A stretch of DNA of 64,000 nucleotides from Pseudanabaena yagii GIHE-NHR1 (GCF_012863495.1 NZ_JAAVJL010000001.1:3405501-3469500), one strand, 5' to 3'; shown: positions 8,901-17,775, numbered from the stretch's first letter. Translations and numbers: made by a program. Notes: generated from the letters alone by a model not told the origin.

Positions 8901-9473
8901 ATGCAGGGCAATCAGTATATGTCATGGTCAAAATCAAAAGACTTTTCAAAAAAATGGTACAGAATTCGTGAATGTCAAAATGGCGACAAAGAAATTTTAG
9001 AGGCTGATCGTCAGTGGTCTATTGAAAAAGGCTTGGGTGATGATTGGGATACAAAATTTAATCACTATTTCAAAAAAAGCGATCATTGGTATATCCAAAG
9101 AGAAATCAAATATGAATACTTGTTTGTCAATCCTGAAGAGAGAATTCCCTATGGATATAAGATCGAACAACTTGATAGTGAAGAACAGTTAGATAAATTA
9201 TTTGCGGAATTGAAGTCAATTGAAGAATGGGCTCTATATATTGAAGAGCGAATCTTAGACTGCATAATGGCAATTGATTATGCAGAGTCAGGAGTGATTA
9301 AACATCAGGCTAAAATCCAATCTTATCTCAATAAATCTGACGAAAACCATGAGCAAGATATTCGTGAGCATGAAGAATGGATTTCTAAAGAGACCCAAAA
9401 GATTCATAAGTTGAAAATTGAAAAGGAGAATTGGATCGATAAACTCCTCAAGGAAGAAGGGATAGAGTGGTAA
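8901..9473 (+). CDS. Hypothetical charged helical protein
   Basis: I do not recognise this protein of up to 190 residues. It is rich in lysine, glutamate and tryptophan. The second half (from about residue 100) is predominantly helical with heptad-like spacing, suggesting a coiled coil. There is no signal peptide or membrane segment. An in-frame ATG at 8919 (MSWSKSKDF) is an equally good start. No clear operon partner: the deacetylase ends 130 bp upstream and the MarR gene begins 230 bp downstream. Confidence 0.55.
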   Translation: MQGNQYMSWSKSKDFSKKWYRIRECQNGDKEILEADRQWSIEKGLGDDWDTKFNHYFKKSDHWYIQREIKYEYLFVNPEERIPYGYKIEQLDSEEQLDKLFAELKSIEEWALYIEERILDCIMAIDYAESGVIKHQAKIQSYLNKSDENHEQDIREHEEWISKETQKIHKLKIEKENWIDKLLKEEGIEW

Positions 9474-9680
9474 GAGTTGATCGCCTGTGATGAAGAGGAT
9501 ATCTACGACGGGCGATGGGCAACGTTATGTCAAACCTAAAAGCTCGACAAAGATGTGCCGTTATTCTTTAGGCAATAGAAAATAATATTTTGCTAAATTT
9601 GCGAATAACCTCTTCCCCACCCCTCTACATAGCGGTAAAGATAAGGCTGAAAACAAAAAAATTTGCTTGACAACATTTCG

Positions 9681-9700
9681 TTATATGTATATACATATAA
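9681..9700. promoter_or_regulatory. 20-bp perfect palindrome, probable MarR operator
   Basis: TTATATGTATATACATATAA reads the same on both strands and ends one base before the MarR ATG. A TTGACA hexamer sits just upstream at 9667-9672. MarR dimers bind palindromes of about this length over their own promoters, so autoregulation is likely. Binding itself is inferred. Confidence 0.7.
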
Positions 9701-9701
9701 T

Positions 9702-10166
9702 ATGACTAATTCAACTGCAAAGACTAAACTTGCGATCGCGAATCAAGTGCCCATAACCTGTATGGGGCTTCATGTTCGCAGAGCGTCACGGATTATGTCG
9801 CAACTATATGATGCGGCATTTCGCCCAGTTGGCTTAGTGCAAACGCAATTTACCTTATTAGTTGCGATTCACCTGTTAGAGCCTGTAGCGATTACTCAAT
9901 TGGCTCAAGAGTTGTTTACGGATCAAACCACCATCACTCGCAACATCAAGTTGTTAGAGCAGAGGGGATTGGTCGCCTTCAATCTAGGTGAAGATCGGCG
10001 GATCAAGCTAGCATCTTTGACGATTGACGGACAATCGGTTCTGGAGAAAGCCCTGCCTTTATGGGAACAAGCTCAAACCGATGTAAGACAGCACCTTGGA
10101 GAACAGAAGTGGCAAGATTTGCTATCCCTCTTGTCGGAGGTAAAAACTTTGAATCAAAGAAGCTGA
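9702..10166 (+). CDS. MarR-family transcriptional regulator
   Basis: The 154-residue protein has the winged-helix pattern of MarR: LVQTQFTLLVAIHLLEPVAI, then TQLAQELFTDQTTITRNIKLLEQRG as the recognition helix, and the wing LGEDRRIKLASLT. ATG 9702 directly follows a 20-bp palindrome. The TTG at 9663 would place the palindrome inside the gene and is unlikely. It precedes four co-directional genes and probably represses the set in response to a small ligand. Confidence 0.9.
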   Translation: MTNSTAKTKLAIANQVPITCMGLHVRRASRIMSQLYDAAFRPVGLVQTQFTLLVAIHLLEPVAITQLAQELFTDQTTITRNIKLLEQRGLVAFNLGEDRRIKLASLTIDGQSVLEKALPLWEQAQTDVRQHLGEQKWQDLLSLLSEVKTLNQRS

Positions 10167-10241
10167 AATAGCTTGTATGGTCGGTTTTTTCAGTCACCGT
10201 CAAAAAACACATAGCAGTAGTTCATAACTGTGGAGGTTTTA

Positions 10242-11312
10242 ATGGTTCAGGTCAGTCATCGCCCTAAAATCTTAGTCACGGGGGCAACGGGCAAAACAGG
10301 CAGGGCTGTGGTAGCTCAACTGTTGGAGAAAGGTTTTCCCGTGCGAGCGATCGTCCGCTCTCGTGATGCAAGGAGTCAACGACTCGATCGCCTCGGTGCA
10401 GAAACCGTCGTTGCCGATATGTACGATGTGGATCAGATGGCGGCAGCAATGCAAGGAACAGTGCGCGCTTATTATTGCCCACCGATGCATCCCTTAATGA
10501 TCCAGAGTGCAGCGGTGTTTGTCACTGTGGCAAAAGCATTAAAACTGGAAGCGATCGTGGGACTCAGCCAATGGACGGCAAGTGCCAACCATCCTTCCCT
10601 GCATACGCGCCAAGTATGGCTGGTAGAAAAGATGTTGGCGGCGATACCCGATATCGCCTATGTGAATCTCAATCCTGGATACTTTGTCGATAACTATCTG
10701 CGGTTGATTGACTTCGCATCTTTAATGGGGCTTTTTCCCATCTTGACTGGACATAGCCGTAATGCCCCTCCATCTAACGAAGATATCGCTCGCGTTGCCG
10801 TTGCGCTATTGATGAATCCCGATCGCTACGCAGGCAAGCGCTTTCGTCCAACTGGTCCCAAACTCATGTCTGCCTACGATATGGCTGGGGTCATTCGCAA
10901 GGTGCTGGGCAGTCCTGTTTTTGCCTTTGATTTGCCTTGGTGGATGTTTGAACGTGCGGCACGCTTACAGGGTGTTACGGCGTTTGAAGTGGGCAGTTTG
11001 CGTTACTACGTTGAAGACCATAAGCAAGGAGCGTTTGAGTTTGGTGCGCCAAATCATGTTGTCGAGGAAGTCACTGGCAAGCCACCAGAGGATTTTGAAA
11101 CAATCGTTCGTCGCTATGCGGCGATGCCATTTGCTCGTAAGACCCTTGCGAATCGGTTACGCGCTTTTATGCAATTTAATCTCGTTCCCTTTACCCCTGG
11201 GTATAACCTGAATGGGTTTGATCGGCAGCATTTCCTTCCCGTCCTGTCCGATCCGCAGTTCGTGATGAGTAGCGATCGCTGGCAGGCTGAGCACAGTTTC
11301 CAAAATCTCTAG
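10242..11312 (+). CDS. NmrA-like NAD(P)-binding protein (atypical short-chain dehydrogenase)
   Basis: The 356-residue chain begins with a Rossmann strand and the glycine motif GATGKTG (residues 14-20), followed by the NmrA pattern PVRAIVRSRDARSQRL and LGAETVVADMYD. Family members are NAD(P)-dependent reductases or redox sensors; the usual Tyr-x3-Lys active site is not obvious, so catalysis is uncertain. GGAGGT lies 5 bases before ATG 10242, which fixes the start over the upstream GTG. The MarR gene ends 75 bp upstream and the methyltransferase starts 16 bp downstream. Confidence 0.88.
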   Translation: MVQVSHRPKILVTGATGKTGRAVVAQLLEKGFPVRAIVRSRDARSQRLDRLGAETVVADMYDVDQMAAAMQGTVRAYYCPPMHPLMIQSAAVFVTVAKALKLEAIVGLSQWTASANHPSLHTRQVWLVEKMLAAIPDIAYVNLNPGYFVDNYLRLIDFASLMGLFPILTGHSRNAPPSNEDIARVAVALLMNPDRYAGKRFRPTGPKLMSAYDMAGVIRKVLGSPVFAFDLPWWMFERAARLQGVTAFEVGSLRYYVEDHKQGAFEFGAPNHVVEEVTGKPPEDFETIVRRYAAMPFARKTLANRLRAFMQFNLVPFTPGYNLNGFDRQHFLPVLSDPQFVMSSDRWQAEHSFQNL

Positions 11313-11328
11313 AAAGAGGCAACTAACC

Positions 11329-11799
11329 ATGAACGAACAAATTGCAGACAACCCTAGAGTCATCGCCTTTCCACCCGCTCTCTATGGAGTTACATTAGCG
11401 ATCGGAGTTGGACTCAGTTTCTTTTTCCCAGTAAGCTTTTTGCCGCTTTCAATATCTCTGCCTTTGGCAGTGATAGCGATGATTAGTGCGGGATGGTTCT
11501 CGACCTCCGCATTTCAGACGATGACTCGCGCCCAAACAGCGATCGATCCTGCAAAACCTGCTACAGCGATTGTCTCGGATGGAGTTTTTCGCTTCAGTCG
11601 CAATCCGCTCTATCTGTCTCTAACATTGCTCTACATCGGTATCAGTTTACTGCTCAATGCGGTCTGGGCGTTCCCGCTATTATTGCCACTTTTAGCAGTA
11701 GTTCAAATTGGAGTGATTCAGCGAGAGGAGGTTTACCTAGAGCGGAAATTTGGCGATGAGTATCTACGCTATAAAGCCAAAGTACGTCGCTGGTTATAA
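11329..11799 (+). CDS. Isoprenylcysteine carboxyl methyltransferase-family membrane protein
   Basis: The 156-residue protein has three or four hydrophobic segments (about 18-35, 40-60, 92-130). The C-terminal pattern is VSDGVFRFSRNPLYLSL with REEVYLERKFGDEYLRYKAKV. This matches the ICMT/PEMT-like membrane methyltransferase family, in which the RNPLY and E-x-YLxRxFG motifs bind S-adenosylmethionine. The acceptor is unknown. It is the second structural gene of the MarR-led set, with AGAGGC upstream of the ATG. Confidence 0.87.
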   Translation: MNEQIADNPRVIAFPPALYGVTLAIGVGLSFFFPVSFLPLSISLPLAVIAMISAGWFSTSAFQTMTRAQTAIDPAKPATAIVSDGVFRFSRNPLYLSLTLLYIGISLLLNAVWAFPLLLPLLAVVQIGVIQREEVYLERKFGDEYLRYKAKVRRWL

Positions 11800-11824
11800 T
11801 CGAAGACTAACGACTCTCCCATAA

Positions 11825-12322
11825 ATGAATGTTCCTTTTATGATTAGATTGACTACCCCTGATGAGATCGCCGAGGTGATTGCTTTAGCAGAAGCAACGG
11901 GTTTGTTTGAGCCAGAGCAAATCGAATCTCTCGCCCAAATGATACATCAATATTTCAACTGCACAACAGAATCTAGAGGCTTGTGGTTGACCTACTACAG
12001 CGACAAACCTGTCGGAGTTGCTTACGTCGCACCTGAGCGAATGACCGAAGGAACATGGAATTTATATTTGATTGCGGTGCATCCGAATCACCAGAAGAAA
12101 GGATACGGGAAGACCCTGCTACAGCATGTAGAGAAAACTCTAGGCGATCGAGGTGAACGTATTTTATTAGTGGAAACGTCTGGAACCGAAGACTTTGAAT
12201 ACGTTCGCAGGTTTTATCGCAATAACGGATTCGAGGAGGAAGCACGGATTCGAGAGTTTTATGCATCTGGCATTGACAAAATTGTTTTCCGTAAGGTTCT
12301 GCCTCAAAACAAAGCTATGTAA
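11825..12322 (+). CDS. GNAT-family N-acetyltransferase
   Basis: The 165-residue protein shows the GNAT core: LIAVHPNHQKKGYGKTLLQHVE contains the acetyl-CoA loop (Q/R-x2-G-x-G), preceded by a beta strand and followed by FYRNNGFEEEARIREF. The acceptor cannot be told. ATG 11825 was kept. A second in-frame ATG at 11840 (MIRLTTPDE) would match many relatives. It follows the methyltransferase gene by 25 bp and lies in the same direction as the rest of the MarR-led cluster. Confidence 0.88.
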   Translation: MNVPFMIRLTTPDEIAEVIALAEATGLFEPEQIESLAQMIHQYFNCTTESRGLWLTYYSDKPVGVAYVAPERMTEGTWNLYLIAVHPNHQKKGYGKTLLQHVEKTLGDRGERILLVETSGTEDFEYVRRFYRNNGFEEEARIREFYASGIDKIVFRKVLPQNKAM

Positions 12323-12346
12323 ACACTAAATTTTAAGGAAGTTCCC

Positions 12347-13708
12347 ATGACAAAATTTGATGACCATCCCACCGTGAAGCTTTTGCGATCGCAACAAAAA
12401 TCTCAAGAGCAGAATTCTCAAAATAAGATTACATCGCCGCTCGAACATGATTGGTTACGTTCATTCTGCTTAGATTTAGGATTTGATGATGTGGGTTTTG
12501 TGAGTATCAATCAACCCGAAATGGACGATCAACGGGCTAAGCTATTACAGGCTTTTCCGCAGACAAAAAGTTTGATTAGTTTTGTCTGTCGCATGAATCG
12601 AGATAATATTCGCAATCCTGCCCGCTCTGTCGCCAATGTGGAATTTCACCACACGGGGGAGGAAATCAATGCGATCGCTCGCAAAATTGTCAGAGAATTA
12701 GAAGATCGGGGGATTAGGGCTATCAATCCAGCGATGGGATTTCCGATGGAAGCCCAAGACTTTCTCAATGTCGGCAAAAATGTCTGGATGGTTTCTCACA
12801 AACCGATCGCTGTCGCCGCAGGATTGGGACATATGGGCATTCATCGCAATGTGATTCATCCCAAATTTGGCAACTTCATTCTCTTGGGTACAGTGCTGTT
12901 GGATGCTGAGGTGACGGAATACGATCGCCCGATTGATTACAATCCCTGCGTGGAGTGTAAACTCTGTGTAGCTGCCTGTCCTGTGGGGGCGATCGCTACG
13001 GATGGGAACTTCAATTTCTCAGCTTGCTATACCCACAACTATCGTGAATTTTTAGGCGGCTTTACTGATTGGGCGAAGAACGTTGCCGAAAGTAAAACGG
13101 CGAAAGACTACGATCGCAAAGTCGGTGATGCGGATTCGGCAAGTATGTGGCAAAGTTTATCCTTTGGAGCTAATTATAAAGCCGCCTATTGTCTTGCTTC
13201 TTGCCCTGCGGGTGAAGATGTGATGGCTCCCTTTTTGCATAACCGTAAAGAATTTATTCAAGAGGTTGTCAAACCACTGCAAGATAAAGTCGAGACAGTG
13301 TATGTCGTTTCTGGTTCCGATGCGGAAGCTCACGCAGCTAAACGTTTTCCCCACAAGCAGATCAAGTTAGTTCGCAATAGCCTAACTCCCATTTCTATCG
13401 CAGGCTTTAGGAATGGATTGTCATTAACCTTTCAACCAAATCAATCCAAAGGTCTCAACGCGACCTACCATTTCCTATTTACTGGTCAGGAATTTTCCCA
13501 GTTTACGGTCAACATCTCTAATCAAGTTTGTGAAGTTCATGATGGATTGGTGGGTAAACCCGATCTGATCGTCAAAGCAGATAGTAAAACTTGGATCGCT
13601 TTTTTGCGAAAATATCAAAATATTGTTTTGGCAATTCTGACTGGCAAAATCCTCATCAAAGGCGATATTCGTTTACTACTCAAATTCGGAAAATGCTTCC
13701 CATCCTAA
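12347..13708 (+). CDS. QueG-like 4Fe-4S protein fused to an SCP2 sterol-binding domain
   Basis: Residues 35-300 resemble the epoxyqueuosine reductase/reductive dehalogenase-like fold. One iron-sulfur cluster motif is C201-x2-C-x2-C-x3-C211 (CVECKLCVAACPVG), with further cysteines C227, C282 and C286 (CLASCPAG). Residues 350-453 form an SCP2-like lipid-binding domain ending KILIKGDIRLLLKFGKCF. The combination suggests a reductase acting on a hydrophobic substrate; this is inference. AAGGAAG precedes the ATG. It closes the MarR-led gene set, 24 bp after the acetyltransferase. Confidence 0.85.
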   Translation: MTKFDDHPTVKLLRSQQKSQEQNSQNKITSPLEHDWLRSFCLDLGFDDVGFVSINQPEMDDQRAKLLQAFPQTKSLISFVCRMNRDNIRNPARSVANVEFHHTGEEINAIARKIVRELEDRGIRAINPAMGFPMEAQDFLNVGKNVWMVSHKPIAVAAGLGHMGIHRNVIHPKFGNFILLGTVLLDAEVTEYDRPIDYNPCVECKLCVAACPVGAIATDGNFNFSACYTHNYREFLGGFTDWAKNVAESKTAKDYDRKVGDADSASMWQSLSFGANYKAAYCLASCPAGEDVMAPFLHNRKEFIQEVVKPLQDKVETVYVVSGSDAEAHAAKRFPHKQIKLVRNSLTPISIAGFRNGLSLTFQPNQSKGLNATYHFLFTGQEFSQFTVNISNQVCEVHDGLVGKPDLIVKADSKTWIAFLRKYQNIVLAILTGKILIKGDIRLLLKFGKCFPS

Positions 13709-13779
13709 GCCAGCTTGTTCCCAAAGCTTAAAAATGTGACGATACTTTTATGAATTAAGAATCAAATCCTCGGCTTGGA

Positions 13780-13878
13780 GATCGCCTATCACGACTCACA
13801 GTAATAGCGATTGCCTTTAGAAGATAGATTGTTAATCTGATCGCCCAGAAATCACGACTCATAGTAACAGCGATCGCC
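13780..13878. repeat. Two tandem copies of the short HIP1-bounded repeat
   Basis: Copies lie at about 13780-13815 and 13839-13878, each reading ATCACGACTCA then AGTAA, ending in GCGATYGCC. They are separated by TTTAGAAGATAGATTGTTA, and TTTAGGAGATAGATTGTTG follows the second copy. The full unit is thus about 60 bp. It fills most of the gap 13709-13994. Confidence 0.75.
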
Positions 13879-13994
13879 TTTAGGAGATAGATTGTTGAAG
13901 CGATCGCCTTCAGCAATCATTGAGAAGCTAGATTGTCGATGCAAACTCGTTTGACCTAAAGTAGTATCTATTTCCTTAAAAAGGAGCATTTTGC

Positions 13995-14477
13995 ATGAGT
14001 TTACTTTCAGCAACAATTAAAACTACGGTTCGAGCTAGTCAAGTTGAAGTCTTTGAACATATCGCGCCAATAGATCTCACCTCAATATTTAAAGGCTATG
14101 GATTGCTACCCTCTGTCATCGGTACTCAAAATCAGATTGGCTCTTGGGATACAGAAGGTCAAACACGCACTGTGCATTTATCAGATAATAGCTCTGTACA
14201 AGAAATGCTTACAAAATACGAGCATCCACATTATTTCAGTTACACAGTTAGCTCCTTTACTGGTTCGCTTCGATTTCTTGCAACTTCCGCTAATGGTGAG
14301 TGGTGGTTTAGTGGTGGCTCATCGGGGCAGACCAATATCAAGTGGCGTTATACGTTCAATGCACGATCTTTTTTAGCTTTTCCAATACTTTGGTTGATTA
14401 CCAACTTACTATGGCGCAATTACATGTATCAAGCATTGCAATTATCCAAATCACAAATTGAACATGATGTTATCTAG
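13995..14477 (+). CDS. SRPBCC-superfamily (polyketide cyclase/START-like) protein
   Basis: The 160-residue protein begins with LLSATIKTTVRASQVEVFEHI, the typical first strand and helix of SRPBCC ligand-binding proteins, and continues with alternating strands. Residues 125-145 (FLAFPILWLITNLLWRNYMYQ) are hydrophobic and may contact the membrane. Members bind or modify hydrophobic ligands; the specific role is unknown. AAGGAG sits 9 bases before the ATG, a strong ribosome site. Repeats flank it on both sides, so it is probably monocistronic. Confidence 0.78.
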   Translation: MSLLSATIKTTVRASQVEVFEHIAPIDLTSIFKGYGLLPSVIGTQNQIGSWDTEGQTRTVHLSDNSSVQEMLTKYEHPHYFSYTVSSFTGSLRFLATSANGEWWFSGGSSGQTNIKWRYTFNARSFLAFPILWLITNLLWRNYMYQALQLSKSQIEHDVI

Positions 14478-14625
14478 CAAGCATTTACATTTGAAACGAA
14501 TTTCCAAATCCAACAGTTGTGAGTCGAACCTAGTTGCTTAACCATGAAGTTCAAGCCTTAATGATGTAAATTTTAATCCACTTCATAACAAAGTAAAATT
14601 GGTGAAAACAGAAATAATTATGAAT

Positions 14626-14665
14626 GCGATCGCCTAGAAATCACGACTCACAGTAATAGCGATTG
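14626..14665. repeat. Short interspersed HIP1-bounded repeat (copy 6)
   Basis: GCGATCGCC, GAAATCACGACTCACAG, TAATA, GCGATTG: the forward form of the family. Its right end is the point where the IS701-type transposase relic stops, so the two are joined. Confidence 0.75.
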
Positions 14666-14950
14666 TATTGTCTTTGTGCCATCTCAATTTTGGCATGTCG
14701 TTTGTCTAGCACTGTGTCGTCAAACAGCACGTACATGTACTTGGCTTCATCGGTAATGATGGTTGGTTTCTCGTTTTGCCAGACTATTCTTGGAGTCAGT
14801 TTTTCTCCTCTCATATATCGGTTGATTTGGTCGTGACTGTACCCCTCTATATGTTCGGCTAAGTTGGTGATTGTATAGTTGATCTGGCTACTCAGCAGAT
14901 AACTCTTCTTGTTTACTTCTTTTTGTTCACTGCGTAAGTCATAATAAATT
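14660..14950 (-). pseudogene. N-terminal relic of an IS701-type transposase
   Basis: On the minus strand an open stretch encodes the pattern QINYTITNLAEH, SHDQINRYMRGEKLTPRIVWQ and YVLFDDTVLDK, the N-terminal third of IS701/IS4-like transposases with the first catalytic aspartate (FDDT). No start codon is in frame and the frame ends after RQYNRYYCES, inside the HIP1-bounded repeat at 14626-14665. The rest of the gene is absent. This is a dead fragment lying between the SRPBCC and MAPEG genes. Confidence 0.8.
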
Positions 14951-14961
14951 CTGTTTTGAGA

Positions 14962-15351
14962 CTAGATAAACGATCGCCAAACTATAACTAGCAAAGCTCC
15001 CAACGCAACAAAATAAGCCAGCGATCTTAAACCGACAATCCCGAAGATATAAGTCAAGCTATGCAGAATCCGACTGGTTACGATGACTATTGCCGCTATC
15101 CCAGTTATCGCATCTGTCTTTCCCATAACTTGAGCGCTGAGAATGATGATGGCGATCGCTGCTAGGTTATCGTGATGATTTCGTTGTGCGCGATCGGCTC
15201 TTTCTACCCATGCAGGCACATCGGGAGAGGTTTCGCGATTTCCCATTCCCCATGCTACGTTGGAACGAAGGACACGGGCGATCGCAGGGGTGTGATTGAG
15301 AACGATCCCCCAGAGGGCGAGGATTGTTAATGATGTTAAATCCGAGTTCAT
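14962..15351 (-). CDS. MAPEG-family membrane protein
   Basis: The 129-residue protein has four hydrophobic segments and the MAPEG motif pattern around WVERADRAQRNHHDNLAAIA, where the family has E-R-x2-R-A-x2-N-x2-E and interacts with glutathione. Members are membrane enzymes in eicosanoid and glutathione metabolism; bacterial substrates are mostly unknown. It is divergent from the LuxR-type regulator at 15435 with an 83-bp gap, so shared control is possible. Confidence 0.85.
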   Translation of the reverse strand: MNSDLTSLTILALWGIVLNHTPAIARVLRSNVAWGMGNRETSPDVPAWVERADRAQRNHHDNLAAIAIIILSAQVMGKTDAITGIAAIVIVTSRILHSLTYIFGIVGLRSLAYFVALGALLVIVWRSFI

Positions 15352-15434
15352 CGCAAGATCGATCTAAATTGCCAATATTTGGTTTTACAATAAGCTTCTA
15401 AAGAGTTTTAGGGAAGTCCCCATCTGAGTACAAA

Positions 15435-16124
15435 ATGTCGGATTGGCAAGATTTTTTACGGCAAATTGCCACGGCTCGAAGCGAAGTAGAACTGCGCGAT
15501 CGCTTTATCGAGGATGCGGGAAAATTTTTCATGGCAAAGGCTTGGGGCTTCGATCGCCTCGGTGCAAATTTGGAAGTTATTTCTGCGGATTTCCGAGGAT
15601 TATCTCAATCCTTCTGCGATTGCTATCATCAACTTGGTCGTCAGGGCGATCGGATTAGTTTGATTGTCATCCAAGAAAAGACTCCTATACATAACCTATC
15701 CATCCAAACCCAAGAAAGTTGGCAGCGAACTGATATTTACCAAAAAGTTTTTCGCCCCGCAGGAATTGAGAATGGTATGGCATCGGTTCTAGTTGGTAAT
15801 GGAAACCTTGTAGGCGGTATCTATTTCTTGCGCGAGCAAGGCTTGTCACCTTTTGCCGATCAAGATTTACTGCGTATCGGTACACTCTCCTTACATCTTT
15901 CGGTAAGGATGGCAGAATTGAGAAATGCCTATTCAGAGAAGTTGAATTGTCTCACTATGCGTGAACGGGAAGTTGCGGAACTGGTGGCAAAAGGTCTTAA
16001 CAATCGCGAAATCGGCGATCGCATTGGGATATCAAGGGAAGGAGTAAAACAGTCTCTAAAACGAATGTTTCGCAAGTTAGATGTCTCTGCAAGAGCTGAG
16101 ATGGTCGCAATCTTGAAGATTTAG
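15435..16124 (+). CDS. LuxR-type transcriptional regulator
   Basis: Of 229 residues, the first 150 form a GAF/autoinducer-binding-like sensor domain. Residues 165-229 form the LuxR helix-turn-helix (LTMREREVAELVAKGLNNRE, IGDRIGISREGVKQSLKRMF). It should act as a dimeric DNA-binding regulator; the ligand is unknown. It lies divergent from the MAPEG gene. The ATG at 15435 has only a weak upstream site. Confidence 0.87.
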   Translation: MSDWQDFLRQIATARSEVELRDRFIEDAGKFFMAKAWGFDRLGANLEVISADFRGLSQSFCDCYHQLGRQGDRISLIVIQEKTPIHNLSIQTQESWQRTDIYQKVFRPAGIENGMASVLVGNGNLVGGIYFLREQGLSPFADQDLLRIGTLSLHLSVRMAELRNAYSEKLNCLTMREREVAELVAKGLNNREIGDRIGISREGVKQSLKRMFRKLDVSARAEMVAILKI

Positions 16125-16146
16125 ATCTTAATTTCTTAACTAATTA

Positions 16147-16223
16147 GGCGATCGCCTCAATTATTGATCTGCTAAAGGGCTTGGTGTAGGCGATCGCTAT
16201 TACTGGAAATTCTAAGTGATCGC
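16147..16223. repeat. HIP1-bounded repeat, diverged copies
   Basis: GGCGATCGCC at 16147, then TTATTGATCTGCTAAAG and GGCGATCGCTATTACT (16189), ending in GTGATCGC at 16223. The second part is the reverse form of the short repeat with a diverged middle. Confidence 0.55.
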
Positions 16224-16282
16224 TCAATCAATATTTTTCTACAATAGCTAGTATTTAAGAAGGTTTAGCAGTGCTATTGCAA

Positions 16283-16645
16283 TTATTTGAATATATTAGG
16301 ATCTGGATGTGCTGCTGGAATACTTTCTCCCCCAGTACATATTCCGTCGTACTGCATCTTACGGAGAGTATCTATTACCCCCTGCTGCGAAATTGCGTAC
16401 TGAGTGATTTCAGGTCTACTTGTTCCAGTGAGCCTCACTAGCTCAGACCATGAGTTATACCAACAGTATGCCCCTTCTCCATTGGAGTAGTAGACGGCAG
16501 GTCTACTTGAAAGCTTAAACACGCCTTGTGGAATTGTTTGACTTTGAGCTTCTGTCTTACTTGACCAAACTCCTACTCCCAAGAACGCGATCATTGTAGT
16601 TATTAAACAAAAGAAAGTCTTCTTTGGGTTTCTATTTGCTGTCAT
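16283..16645 (-). CDS. Small secreted hypothetical protein
   Basis: The 120-residue protein has a signal peptide: basic start MTANRNPKK, hydrophobic FFCLITTMIAFLGVGVW, and likely cleavage after TEAQS (about residue 35). The mature part contains QGVFKLSSRPAVYYSNGEGA and a C-terminal half with two cysteines (C61 and C98 region). Short secreted proteins with an xFxYSNGxGxYC pattern are common in cyanobacteria and have no known function. It has no operon partner. Confidence 0.7.
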   Translation of the reverse strand: MTANRNPKKTFFCLITTMIAFLGVGVWSSKTEAQSQTIPQGVFKLSSRPAVYYSNGEGAYCWYNSWSELVRLTGTSRPEITQYAISQQGVIDTLRKMQYDGICTGGESIPAAHPDPNIFK

Positions 16646-16861
16646 CTCTATTTCCTTAAAAAGCTAGTTATTTAGGGATCTAATGCTAAGCACTAGTAGC
16701 AATCATACATTATTTAGCTATATAGATCTGAATCACTTATACGAAAATATGCAGGTTGAGCCACAAACTGGCAAGTTTTTAAATTTGATACCTAACTGAA
16801 TTAAAGAGATTATTTTACACTTGGGCTTTGGCTGCGATCGCCCAGTTATCAATCAGCTAAA

Positions 16862-16902
16862 GGCGATCGCTATTACTATGAGTCTTGATTTATAGGTGAT
16901 CG
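16862..16902. repeat. Short interspersed HIP1-bounded repeat (reverse form)
   Basis: GGCGATCGCTATTACTATGA then GTCTTGATTTATAGGTGATCG. It lies directly downstream of the nuclease-like gene at 16914. Confidence 0.7.
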
Positions 16903-16913
16903 AATTTTTATGC

Positions 16914-17666
16914 CTAGTGCCACTTTGGAACAATTAGAACCTTGATCTCAAAATCATCTTCTTTCTTGTTTAAGTCGTTCTCAAGTCCGCGAGGATTTGA
17001 AATCCAACCCTCTGGGTCATATACAAAACACAAGAGTTTCTCACAGTCTGGATGAACTCTGTAGCGCTGTGAATCAATGATCAATTCCTCACCAATATCC
17101 TTAGCTTTCAATTTTTGCCTCGTCTTCTTAACCTCAATGATGATTCTTTCATCCTTGAGTAGAAAGTCCACTCGGGAGCATCCCCCCGCATAACTTGGAG
17201 TCCATTCTTCTGGTCTGATATCGTCGAAGTAGATATGCAAAAGAGAGTGCAGCAGATCTTGAACATCGTACTCGTCGTTAATGTGCAAGGTTTCTCTATC
17301 GTCATGCCTCGCTTTTATCTGTTTTGCAACAAGGTGAAAGCGCGAACAAATCTGTTCTACATGATGGAAGTAGTCAATTTTTATGCTTTCAGCAAGCTTT
17401 GATGCCAATTTAGCCTTGGCTGCTGTCCACGGAAATGAAGAACCACAGTTCTCGCAATGGGTAGGAATTGGAGTGGGAAAGCCTATGGATACGACATTCT
17501 CGACGTGGTAATCACCCAGTATCTCATGGTTGCAGTTAGGACACTTGTATATCGTTTCTGCCCCGCATTTAGAACAAAACTTTCTGCGAAACTCTGGCGA
17601 ACGATGATAATTGTCAGTAATCTGGTGTCCGTTTAAACATACTTGCTGAGTGTCGTGTTGTCCCAC
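16914..17666 (-). CDS. Zinc-ribbon (DUF2321-like) protein with a C-terminal PD-(D/E)XK-type nuclease domain
   Basis: Residues 8-80 hold at least three CxxC knuckles (KFCSKCG, YKCPNCN, THCENCG), and the opening VCLNGHQITDNYHRSPEF resembles DUF2321. Residues 135-250 have SRVDFLLKDERIIIEVKKTR, the D-x(n)-E-x-K signature of PD-(D/E)XK nucleases, followed by HPDCEKLLCFVYDPEG. The same C-terminal block occurs in putative restriction-like proteins. A role in sensing or cutting foreign nucleic acid is plausible but inferred. It is the last of a minus-strand group with two HNH genes. Confidence 0.75.
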   Translation of the reverse strand: MGQHDTQQVCLNGHQITDNYHRSPEFRRKFCSKCGAETIYKCPNCNHEILGDYHVENVVSIGFPTPIPTHCENCGSSFPWTAAKAKLASKLAESIKIDYFHHVEQICSRFHLVAKQIKARHDDRETLHINDEYDVQDLLHSLLHIYFDDIRPEEWTPSYAGGCSRVDFLLKDERIIIEVKKTRQKLKAKDIGEELIIDSQRYRVHPDCEKLLCFVYDPEGWISNPRGLENDLNKKEDDFEIKVLIVPKWH

Positions 17667-17775
17667 TGGGTAACCTTCTTAGAGAGGTATAACGTTATCA
17701 ATTATCGGACGCAAACTTTCGCTTGCACCCAGCATACTTGAAAGTTCTGAAGCATTGCCATTGTAAGATGGAGAT

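Noticed and set aside
8755-8949. Minus-strand frame of 64 residues between the deacetylase and hypothetical genes
   Set aside because: It overlaps both neighbours' ends, has no ribosome site and no recognisable feature. The plus-strand gene is better supported.
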